The notes beneath the pieces were generated by a model, which searched no databases, was not told the origin of the DNA, and saw only the letters and a program-made list of their open reading frames with translations. The position numbers and the translations under genes were made by a program. Shown in pieces: positions 43,337 to 53,360 of a DNA stretch of 64,000 bases (positions are counted from its first letter, which is position 1; each line of letters begins with the position of its first letter). This DNA comes from Candidatus Scalindua japonica. GTDB taxonomy: Bacteria > Planctomycetota > Brocadiia > Brocadiales > Scalinduaceae. The stretch is taken from positions 1-64,000 of the forward strand of contig NZ_BAOS01000011.1 in the NCBI RefSeq assembly GCF_002443295.1, in the 5' to 3' direction.

Positions 43337-43688
43337 GAATGAACTGAGGCAACGATATACAAACAAAACAGTCTATTAATAATATGCACTGAAGTATTCC
43401 CGATTTTTTGAATCAAGCATGATGTCCATGGATATATGGATACTGACTATGGCCTTGAGTTGGAGTCAAGCAGCGGTAAGATAATTTAACAAAGTGAATC
43501 GGCATTTTGGGTCAATAACAAACGTGGAATAGTTCCGTAAGCATCAAAAAAACTACAACTTATGGTTCCATATCTGAAATAACATGCCTGGGACGCTCTT
43601 ATACCGATATGTCTATGCGAGAGTGATTGCCATTTTTTCTACTATGTTTACTAAAATAATAGTGCAGGAATAGAATATTGAGGGTATT
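43337..43688. other. Intergenic, no gene
   Basis: About 350 bases of mixed composition with scattered short frames, no ribosome binding site plus plausible protein. No strong hairpin. It separates the methyltransferase unit from the GT4/radical SAM unit and may contain an internal promoter. Confidence 0.4.
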
Positions 43689-44870
43689 TTGAAAGATACT
43701 AAAGGCAGTGTTAAAAATGTGATTATGCTCTTTAGCATGAGTTTTCTTCCTTATCAAGGGCGCTATATGAGGGTATACAATGAAGCAACGTCACTTGTTA
43801 AAGCGGGTAAAAAAGTTACTATAATTGCATGGGATAGAGATTGCAAGTCGCCCAGAGAGGAAGTGATTGAAGGAGTACGGATTGAAAGGATATGGAGTAG
43901 GGCCGGATTCCAGCGTGGTCCATCTAATCTGTTTAGTGTAATCATGTTCTATCTTCGACTCTTCCCCAGACTTTTCAGGAAAAAATTTGATGCAATACAC
44001 TGTTTTAATCTTGATACCATATTTCCGGGATTATTTATTGCCAAGATAATGGGCAAGAAAGCGGTGCTTGATCTTTGTGAACCGAATTATTATACAAACT
44101 GGTCAAATCGGTTTAGTTTTTTTATATCTCTCCTTCAATACTTTGAGCGGTTTTTTTCCCGGAAATTTGATTATCTATTTGTTCATAATGCTTACCAGAT
44201 TAAAAAATTTCGTGAGTACGGTGTAAGTAATATAGAACTGATAGGTTCATATCCAAATAGTTCTTTGATAAAAGAGAAGGTTAATGTTCAAAAAGGAAAT
44301 AACGGCAAAGTAGTAATTGGCAGATTAGGCTCCATATACAAGAATAATGGAATTGAAGAGATGATAGATGCTTTTAAGAAATTGAAAGAAGTTTTGCCTA
44401 ACGTTAAACTACTGTTGGCGGGAAGAGTTTTTGAGGAGTTTAGAGAAGAGTTCGATAGTATCGTCTTGCCGCTTGGTGATGCAGTCGAGATTATTGGTGA
44501 GTTCTCACCGGAAGATTTACCCGCACTTTATGATAAAACAGATATTTCTCTCCAACTTTCCAGACGAACTGATTGGTTTAAGGACATTACACCTACTAAG
44601 TTTTTTGAAACTCTGGCATGCGGTGTACCGGTTATAACCTCTGACATTGGTGATTTGAGGGAGATTATTGAAACATGTAACTGCGGAATAGTTGTAGATG
44701 AAACCAGTATTGAGAGTGTTTTTTCCGGAATGAAGAGTTTGGTTGAAGACCCTGTCTTACGATTGAAAATTGCGGAGAATGGTTTGAATGCGGTAAAGGA
44801 ACAATATAACTGGCACATCATGGAGCAGAAGATCATTAAGGTATATGAGACTTTGCAGGCCAACAGTTGA
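43689..44870 (+). CDS. Family 4 glycosyltransferase
   Basis: A 393-residue GT-B enzyme that begins at TTG in the track frame. The N-terminal acceptor domain has MRVYNEATSLVKAGKKVTII and the linker into FLRKKFDAIHCFNLDTIFPG. The C-terminal donor-binding domain has VVIGRLGSIYKNNGIEEMI, FSPEDLPALYDKTDISLQLS and the typical PTKFFETLACGVPVITSDIG with the ExxE-type Glu pair (KFFE). Retaining transfer of a nucleotide-activated sugar is expected at the cytosolic membrane face. It leads the group GT4, radical SAM, FAD protein, Glf. Confidence 0.92.
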   Translation: MKDTKGSVKNVIMLFSMSFLPYQGRYMRVYNEATSLVKAGKKVTIIAWDRDCKSPREEVIEGVRIERIWSRAGFQRGPSNLFSVIMFYLRLFPRLFRKKFDAIHCFNLDTIFPGLFIAKIMGKKAVLDLCEPNYYTNWSNRFSFFISLLQYFERFFSRKFDYLFVHNAYQIKKFREYGVSNIELIGSYPNSSLIKEKVNVQKGNNGKVVIGRLGSIYKNNGIEEMIDAFKKLKEVLPNVKLLLAGRVFEEFREEFDSIVLPLGDAVEIIGEFSPEDLPALYDKTDISLQLSRRTDWFKDITPTKFFETLACGVPVITSDIGDLREIIETCNCGIVVDETSIESVFSGMKSLVEDPVLRLKIAENGLNAVKEQYNWHIMEQKIIKVYETLQANS

Positions 44871-44906
44871 ATTAAAAGATAATAAATATCCGGAGGAAGT
44901 GCAAGA

Positions 44907-45932
44907 GTGGGAGTATTACGTTCTTTATCCAAGATTTCGCAATTTAAATACGGTTCAAAGCGCCAAAGCCCCTTGAATGCGGCCCTGAGACATTGTGTTA
45001 CTTTCTTACAATATAATAGCTGCAAGAAGATGATCAATCTGGCCGTAGTACTAGTGCAGTTTTATTTAAAAAGGCCGATAGTTAAAGGGTATCCTTTCAT
45101 TTTAAAGGTGGAACCTACTACAAGGTGCAACCTGAGATGTCCCGGATGTATTGCGCATGGCACAGATTTTCCCATAGAAGATGGAGATATGTCACTTGAT
45201 CTGTTTAAGAAGCTCTGTGATGAAATGGGTGATTATCTTTATAAGATATCACTATACATAACAGGAGAACCCTTATTAAATAAACAACTTTACGATATGA
45301 TTGAATACGCTACAAAAAAACGTATTGGCACCGTTATCAGTACCAATTTCCACATCTTCAATGAGGAGAAGGCGGAAAAGATGATATCTGCCGGTCTAAG
45401 CCATATTATAATATGCATTGATGGAGTAAGTCAGAAAATTTACGAAAAGTATCGCATTGGGGGTAAACTTGATAAGGTCTTAAAGAATATTGAGATTTTG
45501 ACACGAAAAAAGAGAGAGATGGGAAGCAAACTGCCTTTTATTGAAATACAAGCCGTTCAAAATGAATACAACGGTGAAGAACTCCCTTTAATCCGGGAAA
45601 TGTCGGTAAAGATGAAAGCTGACCGTTTTACCACACGTGAAGACTTGCGAGACTATAAAGATGCTACACATGACCGTACATGCTTCTGGCTATGGTTCAC
45701 TTCTCTTATAACAGAAAGAGGCGTTGTGATTCCCTGCTGTGCGTCCGCCTGGTGGAGTACAGATAAAAAAGAATTTGGCAATATCAGTACCAGTCGCTTT
45801 AAAGATATATGGAATAACGAAAAGTATAGAACGGCAAGAGAAATATTTCATAGAAATGGAAAAGCAGCCGGGCAGAATAATAATTTTAATCCACTTTGTG
45901 AGGGGTGTACTATTTTTAGATGCCCAAGATAA
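44907..45932 (+). CDS. Radical SAM / SPASM-domain protein
   Basis: A 341-residue radical SAM enzyme starting at GTG with GGAGG twelve bases upstream. A basic leader of about 60 residues contains a hydrophobic helix (LAVVLVQFYL). The cluster motif is CNLRCPGC (Cys74, Cys78, Cys81), followed by ITGEPLLNKQLYDMI. The C-terminal SPASM-type part has LITERGVVIPCCASAWW, GNISTSRFKDIWNN and LCEGCTIFRCP. It resembles the genes at 22926 and 34175 closely in order of motifs. It precedes the FAD-dependent oxidoreductase by four bases, so the two enzymes likely act in one step sequence. Confidence 0.9.
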   Translation: MGVLRSLSKISQFKYGSKRQSPLNAALRHCVTFLQYNSCKKMINLAVVLVQFYLKRPIVKGYPFILKVEPTTRCNLRCPGCIAHGTDFPIEDGDMSLDLFKKLCDEMGDYLYKISLYITGEPLLNKQLYDMIEYATKKRIGTVISTNFHIFNEEKAEKMISAGLSHIIICIDGVSQKIYEKYRIGGKLDKVLKNIEILTRKKREMGSKLPFIEIQAVQNEYNGEELPLIREMSVKMKADRFTTREDLRDYKDATHDRTCFWLWFTSLITERGVVIPCCASAWWSTDKKEFGNISTSRFKDIWNNEKYRTAREIFHRNGKAAGQNNNFNPLCEGCTIFRCPR

Positions 45933-45936
45933 TAAA

Positions 45937-47367
45937 ATGAAAAAATACTTAATTATAGGTGCAGGCCTTTCTGGTCTGAGAATTGGACAACTTTTAGCAT
46001 TAGATGGTAATAAAGTAGATATCTTTGAAATGGAGGATGAAGTTGGAGGTCTGATGAAGACCAGAGAGAAGGAAGGATTTCTTTTTGATATAGGTCCTCA
46101 TATTTTTTTTAAAGACTATGCGGAGGAGTATAAAAAACTTATCAGTAATGATTTGCATAATATCAGAGTGTTGTATGGCGTAGGTTTCAGCAATAAAGAC
46201 ATAATTTCTCCTATACGTCCAGTCAACTTGCTTAAAAATCTTGGTATCAGGAAAAGCCTGCCATTGGTTGCAGATGTAATGTTACACAAAATGAGCAAAA
46301 GCAATGAAAATGCTGAAACACTGAATAACGCTGAAGATTGGGTAATTTCCAACTTTGGCAAAAAGGTGTATGAATGTTTTTTTAAGGATTACATTCCCAA
46401 GGTGATGGGCCTTCAGGCATCTAAGGTCACAGAGGATTGGGGAACGGAAAGACATAAGTTCTATAAAGAACACAACCTCTCTCAGAAGTCTTCAAAATTC
46501 CTGCTCAATTTCATCTTTAATAAAGAAAACAAGGGTGGCTACCTGGATGTCTACTATCCGGAAAACGGAGCTCAGCAGGTACCTGTGGCAATATGCGAGG
46601 AGATCAAGAAACTTGGTGGTAAGATACATTTAAAGACTAAGGTTGACAGGATAGAAATAGCTGATAGCAAGGTTACCGGGATAGTAATTCAAAAAGAAGG
46701 TGGCATTGAAGAGAAGATTAATACCGGCAATGATACTGTTGTAATAAATACAATGCCAATCACCAACCTGTTTAGCTCAATAATGACTCCTGATGCAAAT
46801 AGTGACGCTATAAAAGGAATCTCATCTAACCTGAAATACAGAAATCTCTGGCTGTTTAATTTTATACTTAAGAGGGATAAATTAAAGAATAAAGCCCAGA
46901 TATATTTTCCGGAGAAAAAGTATATATTTAAACGCGTATATGAACCAAATAATTTACTTAATGATCCTGTTAGAAACGGCAAGACTGCAATATGTGTTGA
47001 GGTATGCTATAACGAGGGTGATGAAGTAGAGTCAATGGGAGAAGAGGCATTGTATTCACGAGTAATGGAAGGATTAAAAGATTTCTATAGTATTTCCGAT
47101 GAAGATGTTCTTGATATGTGGAGTATGAGAGTGCCATACTCTTACTCTATATATAATTTAGGTTACAAAGAGGTGTTGTTAAAAATGGTAGAATATCTTT
47201 TTGAAATAGACAGTCTTATTTCATTTGGAAGGCAGGGCTCATTTAAATACAATCATATGACTAACAGGGTGATGGATTCCTGCAATTCATTACAGAAATT
47301 CTTAAAGTCTGGATCTGCCAAAAAGAACTTTTTAACGTCTCCTGATTGTAAATCCGATTTTTTTTGA
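45937..47367 (+). CDS. FAD-dependent oxidoreductase (mutase/amine-oxidase type)
   Basis: A 476-residue flavoprotein starting at the ATG at 45937, four bases after the radical SAM gene; the frame is open far upstream inside that gene, which is ignored. The N-terminal dinucleotide fold reads YLIIGAGLSGLRIGQLLA with DIFEMEDEVGGL and DIGPHIFF, as in UDP-galactopyranose mutase-like and amine-oxidase-like proteins. The remaining pattern (FEMEDEVGGLMKTREKEGF, a central FKDYIPKVMGLQ, KYNHMTNRVMDS near the end) fits the NAD(P)/FAD protein family often next to Glf in polysaccharide loci. Its reaction on sugar or lipid is not known. Confidence 0.85.
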   Translation: MKKYLIIGAGLSGLRIGQLLALDGNKVDIFEMEDEVGGLMKTREKEGFLFDIGPHIFFKDYAEEYKKLISNDLHNIRVLYGVGFSNKDIISPIRPVNLLKNLGIRKSLPLVADVMLHKMSKSNENAETLNNAEDWVISNFGKKVYECFFKDYIPKVMGLQASKVTEDWGTERHKFYKEHNLSQKSSKFLLNFIFNKENKGGYLDVYYPENGAQQVPVAICEEIKKLGGKIHLKTKVDRIEIADSKVTGIVIQKEGGIEEKINTGNDTVVINTMPITNLFSSIMTPDANSDAIKGISSNLKYRNLWLFNFILKRDKLKNKAQIYFPEKKYIFKRVYEPNNLLNDPVRNGKTAICVEVCYNEGDEVESMGEEALYSRVMEGLKDFYSISDEDVLDMWSMRVPYSYSIYNLGYKEVLLKMVEYLFEIDSLISFGRQGSFKYNHMTNRVMDSCNSLQKFLKSGSAKKNFLTSPDCKSDFF

Positions 47368-47668
47368 GAAAGAGCAGATTCAGGTTTTTCTGCCTGGAAG
47401 TGTTTTATTTACAACCCATTGCCAGGCGATTAAGATTCGAATTTAATGGTGTTCTCCATCATGTAGTATGAATGGGCAATGCATGGTGTATCAACGATAC
47501 AGACCGTGAGTTATTTGTTGATAGATAAATATGCGTTAACGAGTAATATCGCTTATAGTGTCATGCATGTGGTATCATGAATAATCATTTCAATTTACCT
47601 TTTTCAACTTCGGTTGGCAACTCTTTTAAAGCTATTTGGCAATCAGGGTGCCTACATATAAACAAATA
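47368..47668. other. Intergenic, no gene
   Basis: About 300 bases without coding potential on either strand; no strong hairpin or terminator. Upstream of the UGM-like gene. Confidence 0.35.
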
Positions 47669-48766
47669 ATGAATTGTGATTTTCTTATAGTTGGTGCTGG
47701 TTTTGCCGGAAGCGTTCTTGCTGAAAGGCTTAACTCAATTGGGAAAAAGGTCATACTTATAGACAAAAGAGACCATACAGGAGGCAATTGCTGTGATTAT
47801 TACGACAGCTCAGGTGTATTAGTCCATAAATATGGCCCTCACTATTTCAGAACAAACTTTCAGGATGTAAAGGAATATCTATCGAAATTTACAAGTTGGA
47901 GGAAGCATGAATACCGGATAAGGGCAAGTATAAACGGCTTATTATATCCATTACCAATTAATAGAGATACCCTCAACAATTTTTTTAAGATAAACCTCAG
48001 AACAGAAAAAGAAGCAAAGGAATTCCTGAATTCCAAAAGGAGCCCCATTAAAAACCCAAAGAATGCAGAAGAACAGGTACTTGCCTTTGCGGGAAGGGAG
48101 ATTTACGATGCGTTCTTTAAAAATTACACAACAAAACAATGGGGCATCCATCCCAGAGAGTTGGATGCATCAGTCACTGCAAGAATACCGATAAGAACTA
48201 ACACTGATGACAGATATGTTAATGATCTATTTCAAGCCATGCCTGAAGACGGTTATTCCAAAGTATTTGAAAATTTACTGAAAAACATTGAGGTAATTCT
48301 GACCGCAGATTTTAAAAGAGTAAAACATCGAATTAAATTCAAAACGCTGCTTTATACTGGACCAATTGATGAGTTCTTTGATTATAAATACGGAAGATTA
48401 CCGTACAGAAGTTTGCGGTTCAGATTTGAAACACACAATAAAGAGTTTTACCAGGATTGGTCTCAGATAAATTATCCTAATGATTATAAGTATACAAGAA
48501 TTGTAGAGATCAAACACGCGACAGGACAGATAATTCCAAATACGACTATTGTAAAAGAATATCCTTGCGAAAAAGGGAGTCCATTTTATCCAATACCAAA
48601 TCCTGACAATCAAAAAATCTATTTAAGATATAAAAGAGCTGCGGAAAAATTAAACAATGTCTATTTTATCGGAAGATTAGCACAATACAGATATTTAAAT
48701 ATGGATCAGATTGTTAAAGAAGCTTTAGATTTATTTAAAACGCTAAAAAATAAATACCAATTGTAA
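47669..48766 (+). CDS. glf: UDP-galactopyranose mutase
   Basis: A 365-residue flavoenzyme starting at the ATG at 47669 (the frame is open to 47636 without an evident ribosome binding site). It converts UDP-galactopyranose to UDP-galactofuranose, the precursor of galactofuranose residues. Motifs: FLIVGAGFAGSVLAERL (FAD fold), DKRDHTGGNCCDYYD, LVHKYGPHYFRTN, GPIDEFFDYKYGRLPYRSL (substrate loop), YPCEKGSPFYPIPNPDNQ and VYFIGRLAQYRYLNMDQIV. Length and motif order match bacterial Glf. The gene suggests the polymer contains galactofuranose and is the last plus-strand gene of the locus. Confidence 0.95.
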   Translation: MNCDFLIVGAGFAGSVLAERLNSIGKKVILIDKRDHTGGNCCDYYDSSGVLVHKYGPHYFRTNFQDVKEYLSKFTSWRKHEYRIRASINGLLYPLPINRDTLNNFFKINLRTEKEAKEFLNSKRSPIKNPKNAEEQVLAFAGREIYDAFFKNYTTKQWGIHPRELDASVTARIPIRTNTDDRYVNDLFQAMPEDGYSKVFENLLKNIEVILTADFKRVKHRIKFKTLLYTGPIDEFFDYKYGRLPYRSLRFRFETHNKEFYQDWSQINYPNDYKYTRIVEIKHATGQIIPNTTIVKEYPCEKGSPFYPIPNPDNQKIYLRYKRAAEKLNNVYFIGRLAQYRYLNMDQIVKEALDLFKTLKNKYQL

Positions 48767-48780
48767 TGTTTAAATAAAGC

Positions 48781-48808
48781 ATACGCACTCTTAGGTGTAT
48801 ATTTTTTT
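48781..48808 (+). terminator. Weak intrinsic terminator after glf
   Basis: ATACGCAC and GGTGTAT pair with one bulge around a short loop and are followed by seven T residues on the plus strand. It lies between the convergent ends of glf and the GT39 gene and could serve the plus-strand transcript. Confidence 0.5.
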
Positions 48809-48842
48809 AGGTAAAAAAAGCAGAAGAGATGTCAGTAAAAGA

Positions 48843-50714
48843 TTAATTATTTCCGATTTTACCACCATGTAAACGGTAAATCTTGACTTCGGGATGGATG
48901 GAGTTTTTTCTAAATTCTATAAGTGAATCTTCATATTGAAATGTTTTTACAAGACGGCACTCATTCTCTAATGATCTGAAAAAGTTATAAAATGCCGGGT
49001 ATTTAACCCTGTCTTCTTCTAAAGAATAATTGTCTCCGGTTTTCTCCCTGGAGACAACAACGTAATCAAATCCAATTTTTTTGTATTCACTTATAGTCAG
49101 CACTCCTAAACGTATAATCTCTATAGAGTGCTGTCCTGGATAATTTCTCAAAAATCTATCAGGACAATAAAAATATTCTATATTATAGGATGGTTCCCGG
49201 ATATTTTTCATTTTAATCTCCAACGTTTTTAACGCATTTCCATGATAATCTTGTATTGTGTTAATTTTAGCTTTATATCTTAAGAATCTTCTGTATAAAC
49301 TTACCTTGCTTTCGTTTAATGGTATTACGCCATGCGTACTCCCCTTTCCCTGTAATAATATGTGAGAGCCGCGGGGTATATTTTTTTCAATCCAATCTTT
49401 CGCCATTAAACGAGTATCTTTCCGCAAAAGCTGCTTATTGTGCTTAATTAGCCATAAGGTGTTTGGTAATAGTAATACAAGGATTATCAGTAAGAAAATC
49501 CACTGCCGTACTTTCTCTTTGAAGAATAAGTTTTCTAATAAATAAATTAAAAATCTGGAAGCCAGTAGTAAAAGCACAGGATAGGCCATGATGATCATTC
49601 TGGGCAAAGAAAACACCAGTAACGGTTGGACCACAAAAAAACCGGCTAACAGTGATAAGAGTAGTTTGTCCTTTATGTCTCTCTTGTAGATGGCGAAGAG
49701 GACACCTGCCACAGATAAAACGGCGAATGGTATTCCCATAGTAAAATCAGCACAAAACAAATTGATTATTTGATAGTAGAAACGCATTGCATATCTTTTT
49801 AATGTTGCAACTATTACACCACCATATGTATTTGTCGTATCGGTGTTCTGGTTTTCAAACACATCATGGGTCAAATCTGTATTCAGACTTGGCATTGAGT
49901 CAAACATACTTCCAACATTCACATTGAAAATTATTTCTTTCAAACTAGCATGATAATCGATAAATGTATAAGGTGTACATGTTACAAAAATGAATAAAGC
50001 AGGAATAAAAGACAATAATAATCCTTTTTTTGTAGAAATGTGGATAGCTTGATTGATAGCTTTGTGATTTCTCCTCCTTATTACTATAGCCATCAACAAA
50101 GGCATGACAAAGAAGATCATAGTATATTCAGTAGCAAGACCCAGGCCAAGGCTAACACCAGCCAGGACATAATCCCTTTTTCTACAATTCTTTAAAATAT
50201 TAAAGACAAAAAAAATGCACAGGATTCCAAAGAATGTGGCTATGCTCCTGATTCTAATTGTCTGTGATTCAATGATATGGAGGGGTGTCACAGCCAGCAT
50301 AAGTGCAGCACAAATGGCTATCTTATTACACCAAAATCTTTTACCAATTAAAAAAACCAGAATAATGGTTCCTATCCCAAAGAGTAAAGATGGCATCCTG
50401 CCTGCTACCAGGAAAGGAACCAGATTGTTAAAGAAAAGTATGCTGAAATCATCTAGTGAGTGTACAAAACCAAATAAGAAACTAAATATAAACAAAACTG
50501 CTTCAGTAAGAAATGTAATATAATAAGAGAGAGCCGGATGGGTGAAATAATGAGGATTTATATCACCGGCACCAAATTTCATTGCTTGTGCCAGATACCG
50601 CAAAGCGTCACCGGAAAATTCTAAAGGGTAGAACAAACCGGGGAGCCTTACAAGAATGGCTAATGGTACTATGGCAAAATAAAAGGTAAAATTTAATTTT
50701 GTAAATATTTTCAT
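48843..50714 (-). CDS. GT39-type membrane glycosyltransferase
   Basis: A 623-residue polytopic protein with about 11-13 membrane helices and a periplasmic C-terminal domain (about 420-623). The N-terminal loop has SGDALRYLAQAMKFGAGDINPHYFTHPA, where an Asp early in the first extracytoplasmic loop corresponds to the catalytic acidic residue of GT-C enzymes (PMT_2/ArnT/GT39 type). Such enzymes use a polyprenyl-phosphate-sugar donor in the periplasm. It is the last gene of the minus arm and would use donor made by the GT2 at 54722 (DPM1-like). Sugar and acceptor unknown. Confidence 0.85.
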   Translation of the reverse strand: MKIFTKLNFTFYFAIVPLAILVRLPGLFYPLEFSGDALRYLAQAMKFGAGDINPHYFTHPALSYYITFLTEAVLFIFSFLFGFVHSLDDFSILFFNNLVPFLVAGRMPSLLFGIGTIILVFLIGKRFWCNKIAICAALMLAVTPLHIIESQTIRIRSIATFFGILCIFFVFNILKNCRKRDYVLAGVSLGLGLATEYTMIFFVMPLLMAIVIRRRNHKAINQAIHISTKKGLLLSFIPALFIFVTCTPYTFIDYHASLKEIIFNVNVGSMFDSMPSLNTDLTHDVFENQNTDTTNTYGGVIVATLKRYAMRFYYQIINLFCADFTMGIPFAVLSVAGVLFAIYKRDIKDKLLLSLLAGFFVVQPLLVFSLPRMIIMAYPVLLLLASRFLIYLLENLFFKEKVRQWIFLLIILVLLLPNTLWLIKHNKQLLRKDTRLMAKDWIEKNIPRGSHILLQGKGSTHGVIPLNESKVSLYRRFLRYKAKINTIQDYHGNALKTLEIKMKNIREPSYNIEYFYCPDRFLRNYPGQHSIEIIRLGVLTISEYKKIGFDYVVVSREKTGDNYSLEEDRVKYPAFYNFFRSLENECRLVKTFQYEDSLIEFRKNSIHPEVKIYRLHGGKIGNN

Positions 50715-50982
50715 AATACGTAAAGATTACAGGTTTGAGAATTAAGAATATTGATTAAATTTAAATTCCCAGTTTTAAGCAAAGGAATTAAAAGGATAAT
50801 TGGTGTATTTCATAACATGATATACATATTATATAATTTCTTGTAAAAGGTGTTTATATAATATGGGAACTATTGCTGGATACAATACGAATGAAATGTA
50901 ACTTCACCTTAGATGAGTTGAATTATGTTCCGTAGAAAAAGGGTTATAAAATACACTATCGTTTTTCTCTGTTTATTTCTCT

Positions 50983-53319
50983 TCAATTTAATGGTATCGC
51001 ATCAAGCACGGTGATTTCTACTTTCTTTGATTCACTGATGCCATTTCCATCATCAACGGTAAACACTACGGTATAGCTGCCACTCTGAGAAAAACTGGGT
51101 ACCCACCAGAAATTCTTACGGCTTCCCCACGTTTCTCCCCGCTCACCAAATGAAGCTCCCTCTGGTATACCTGTTGCGGTATAGGTTATAGAGTTATTCA
51201 TATTTCCTGTCTCTTCATCATCTTCAAGCTCGTTCGTATGCGGAGATATCAAGACAAGTTCACCTTCACGTACTGTGATATCTTGCAGACCGCTGAGAGT
51301 CAGTGTACCGTCACCTTCTGCATCAGAGCTATCGGATACTCTTACGATAAAACTGAAGCTTGCCTTTCTGCTTTCATTGTCTGTCACTGTCAGATTTGTA
51401 AAGTAATTACCAGTAGAATATCTGTGAGCAGTTATTTTTCTTGTAGCATTTCTGGAACCGTCACCAAAATCCCAGAGATATTCTAAAGACCCTCCGTCCA
51501 GATCAGTAGAAATTCCGGTAAAATAAATGAGAAATAATGGTGATATGCCAAACGGTAGATATGTTGGGCCATAATCCCGTATTCCGTCATTATCAAGGTC
51601 TCCATCTGCCTGGAGGTTGAGTATCCATGCTATGGCAATTGGATCTGTATTAAACGTATCGAGTAAAGAGTCCGCAACACCCAGGAAAGCAATATCTACG
51701 ACAAAATCGGGAATGGTTAAGCTGTTAATGCCGGAAGCAAATACTACTTCACCAAGCTTCATACCTGTTGCAGGACTAATCCAATAACCTTTGCCAGAGA
51801 AAGGGAAGTTGTACGTTGCAATTTTTTCCGACAAAATATTTTTGTGATTGTCGTAATGATGAAAGTACATGCCAACTTTTTCTTCCGAGGTTAATCCATA
51901 TGCCCGCATTAATTCGTCATCGAAAAGTTCTACTTCTGACATTCTCAAGTCGTTCTGGATTACCATATTTGAATACCATTGCAGGATATGAACATATTGC
52001 CGCTCTATAGGGCCGAGATAGATATTTGCCGCAAGTCCGGAATTTGCATTAGTGGAACCACTGTTATTCCAGAAAATAAGGCTGATTTCGTTAAAGAAGG
52101 CTGTCCAGCTTCGAATACGCATACCTAATGCAGAGTCAGTCATCCAGTTACCTGGCTCTGATTCAGCGGAACTATTACCATGTTCACCAACTATTACCGG
52201 TTTGTTTTGTAATTTCCAGAGTTTTGCCTGCTGCGATGTTACTTTGTCCGAATCTAACACGTTTTCATGGAGATACCAGTGTGGTGTGTTGATTTCTATC
52301 TCGTTTAATTCGGGTTGTGGAAAACTTGTTGTGATTAAGTGATTGTATGGATCCCACTCTCTTAAATATCCGGCTACTGTTTTGATCCAATCAGCATAGG
52401 CAGATCGTTCATTCTGAAGCTCCCAGATGTCAATATACGCTCCCCATCGGTTTATAACATAATCTATAAAACAAAACAGTTCTGATTGCGGTGGAACGTC
52501 GGAATTATTCGGAAGCAGATACCCGAACAGACCGAAGAAAATTCGATAGTCATTTGTTCGTAATTGTTTCATTAACAGATCAAAATACATTGCATTATCT
52601 TTGTAATAGATGGATAATGACTCATCAACCAAATCAGGTGAACAGTTACTCTGAGAAAAACGAAAAATATTAAATCCGGCCTGATTATAAGACTGTAAAA
52701 AGATATCCGTGCTGATTTTACCGCCAAATACCCCACTACGATCACCACCGTCCATCTGCTGGATGTTATTTGTTGATATACAAGTATTAAATCCGATCGG
52801 AACAAATGGTTCTCTGTTTTCAAACTGAAATCTAAAGGGATTAACCGGGTTCTGTCTCAGAAAACCTGGATTGCTTCCTTCAATAACGTTAAACGTACCG
52901 TTTCCTGTTGTTTGACTTCCCGTCGGAATATAGGTGAAAGAATAACTGTATGTCCAGATTCCAGACTCTTCAGGTGCAAACCTTACCTTCCACAAAGAAT
53001 TATCCACTGCAATGGTATCGTAATAGAAGCCATGGATCTCTCTTATCTTACCGGAGGGAGAAACAAATTCTACCGTAATATCTATATCAAAGAAATTGTT
53101 CTGTTCTCCATAGTCTGCAGGATGCTCAAATGTCATTTCAAAAATATCGAATTTTCCCACTTCAGCAGGCTCTACAAGTTCCGGAGAGGTATAATGCACT
53201 TTCACTGACAGATCCTTTTGATCAACCGGTGTTGTTGATGCTGCATTCACAAGACCAGGTATTGTCATAAAAATCAGTAATACGAGAGAGAGGTTAATCA
53301 ACTTTTCATTGATATACAT
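50983..53319 (-). CDS. Secreted glycoside hydrolase with DUF5060 and PKD domains
   Basis: A 778-residue exported protein starting at the ATG at 53319, which has GGAG eight bases upstream (the frame is open to 53355). Signal peptide (LINLSLVLLIFMTIPGLVNA), DUF5060-type N-terminal beta domain (about 40-140), a TIM-barrel glycosidase (about 165-465) with acid/base pair LQNE (Glu304) and nucleophile GEHG (Glu379) typical of clan GH-A, a small beta domain ending near ATGMKLGEVVFASG, a PKD-like domain (LEYLWDFGDGS), and a C-terminal Ig-like/cadherin-like domain (VREGELVLISPHTNE). It probably cleaves or remodels the extracellular polymer made by this locus. Substrate unknown. Confidence 0.85.
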   Translation of the reverse strand: MYINEKLINLSLVLLIFMTIPGLVNAASTTPVDQKDLSVKVHYTSPELVEPAEVGKFDIFEMTFEHPADYGEQNNFFDIDITVEFVSPSGKIREIHGFYYDTIAVDNSLWKVRFAPEESGIWTYSYSFTYIPTGSQTTGNGTFNVIEGSNPGFLRQNPVNPFRFQFENREPFVPIGFNTCISTNNIQQMDGGDRSGVFGGKISTDIFLQSYNQAGFNIFRFSQSNCSPDLVDESLSIYYKDNAMYFDLLMKQLRTNDYRIFFGLFGYLLPNNSDVPPQSELFCFIDYVINRWGAYIDIWELQNERSAYADWIKTVAGYLREWDPYNHLITTSFPQPELNEIEINTPHWYLHENVLDSDKVTSQQAKLWKLQNKPVIVGEHGNSSAESEPGNWMTDSALGMRIRSWTAFFNEISLIFWNNSGSTNANSGLAANIYLGPIERQYVHILQWYSNMVIQNDLRMSEVELFDDELMRAYGLTSEEKVGMYFHHYDNHKNILSEKIATYNFPFSGKGYWISPATGMKLGEVVFASGINSLTIPDFVVDIAFLGVADSLLDTFNTDPIAIAWILNLQADGDLDNDGIRDYGPTYLPFGISPLFLIYFTGISTDLDGGSLEYLWDFGDGSRNATRKITAHRYSTGNYFTNLTVTDNESRKASFSFIVRVSDSSDAEGDGTLTLSGLQDITVREGELVLISPHTNELEDDEETGNMNNSITYTATGIPEGASFGERGETWGSRKNFWWVPSFSQSGSYTVVFTVDDGNGISESKKVEITVLDAIPLN

Positions 53320-53360
53320 TTTTTTCACTCCAGAATTAATTTTTAAAATAAACACTTGAC

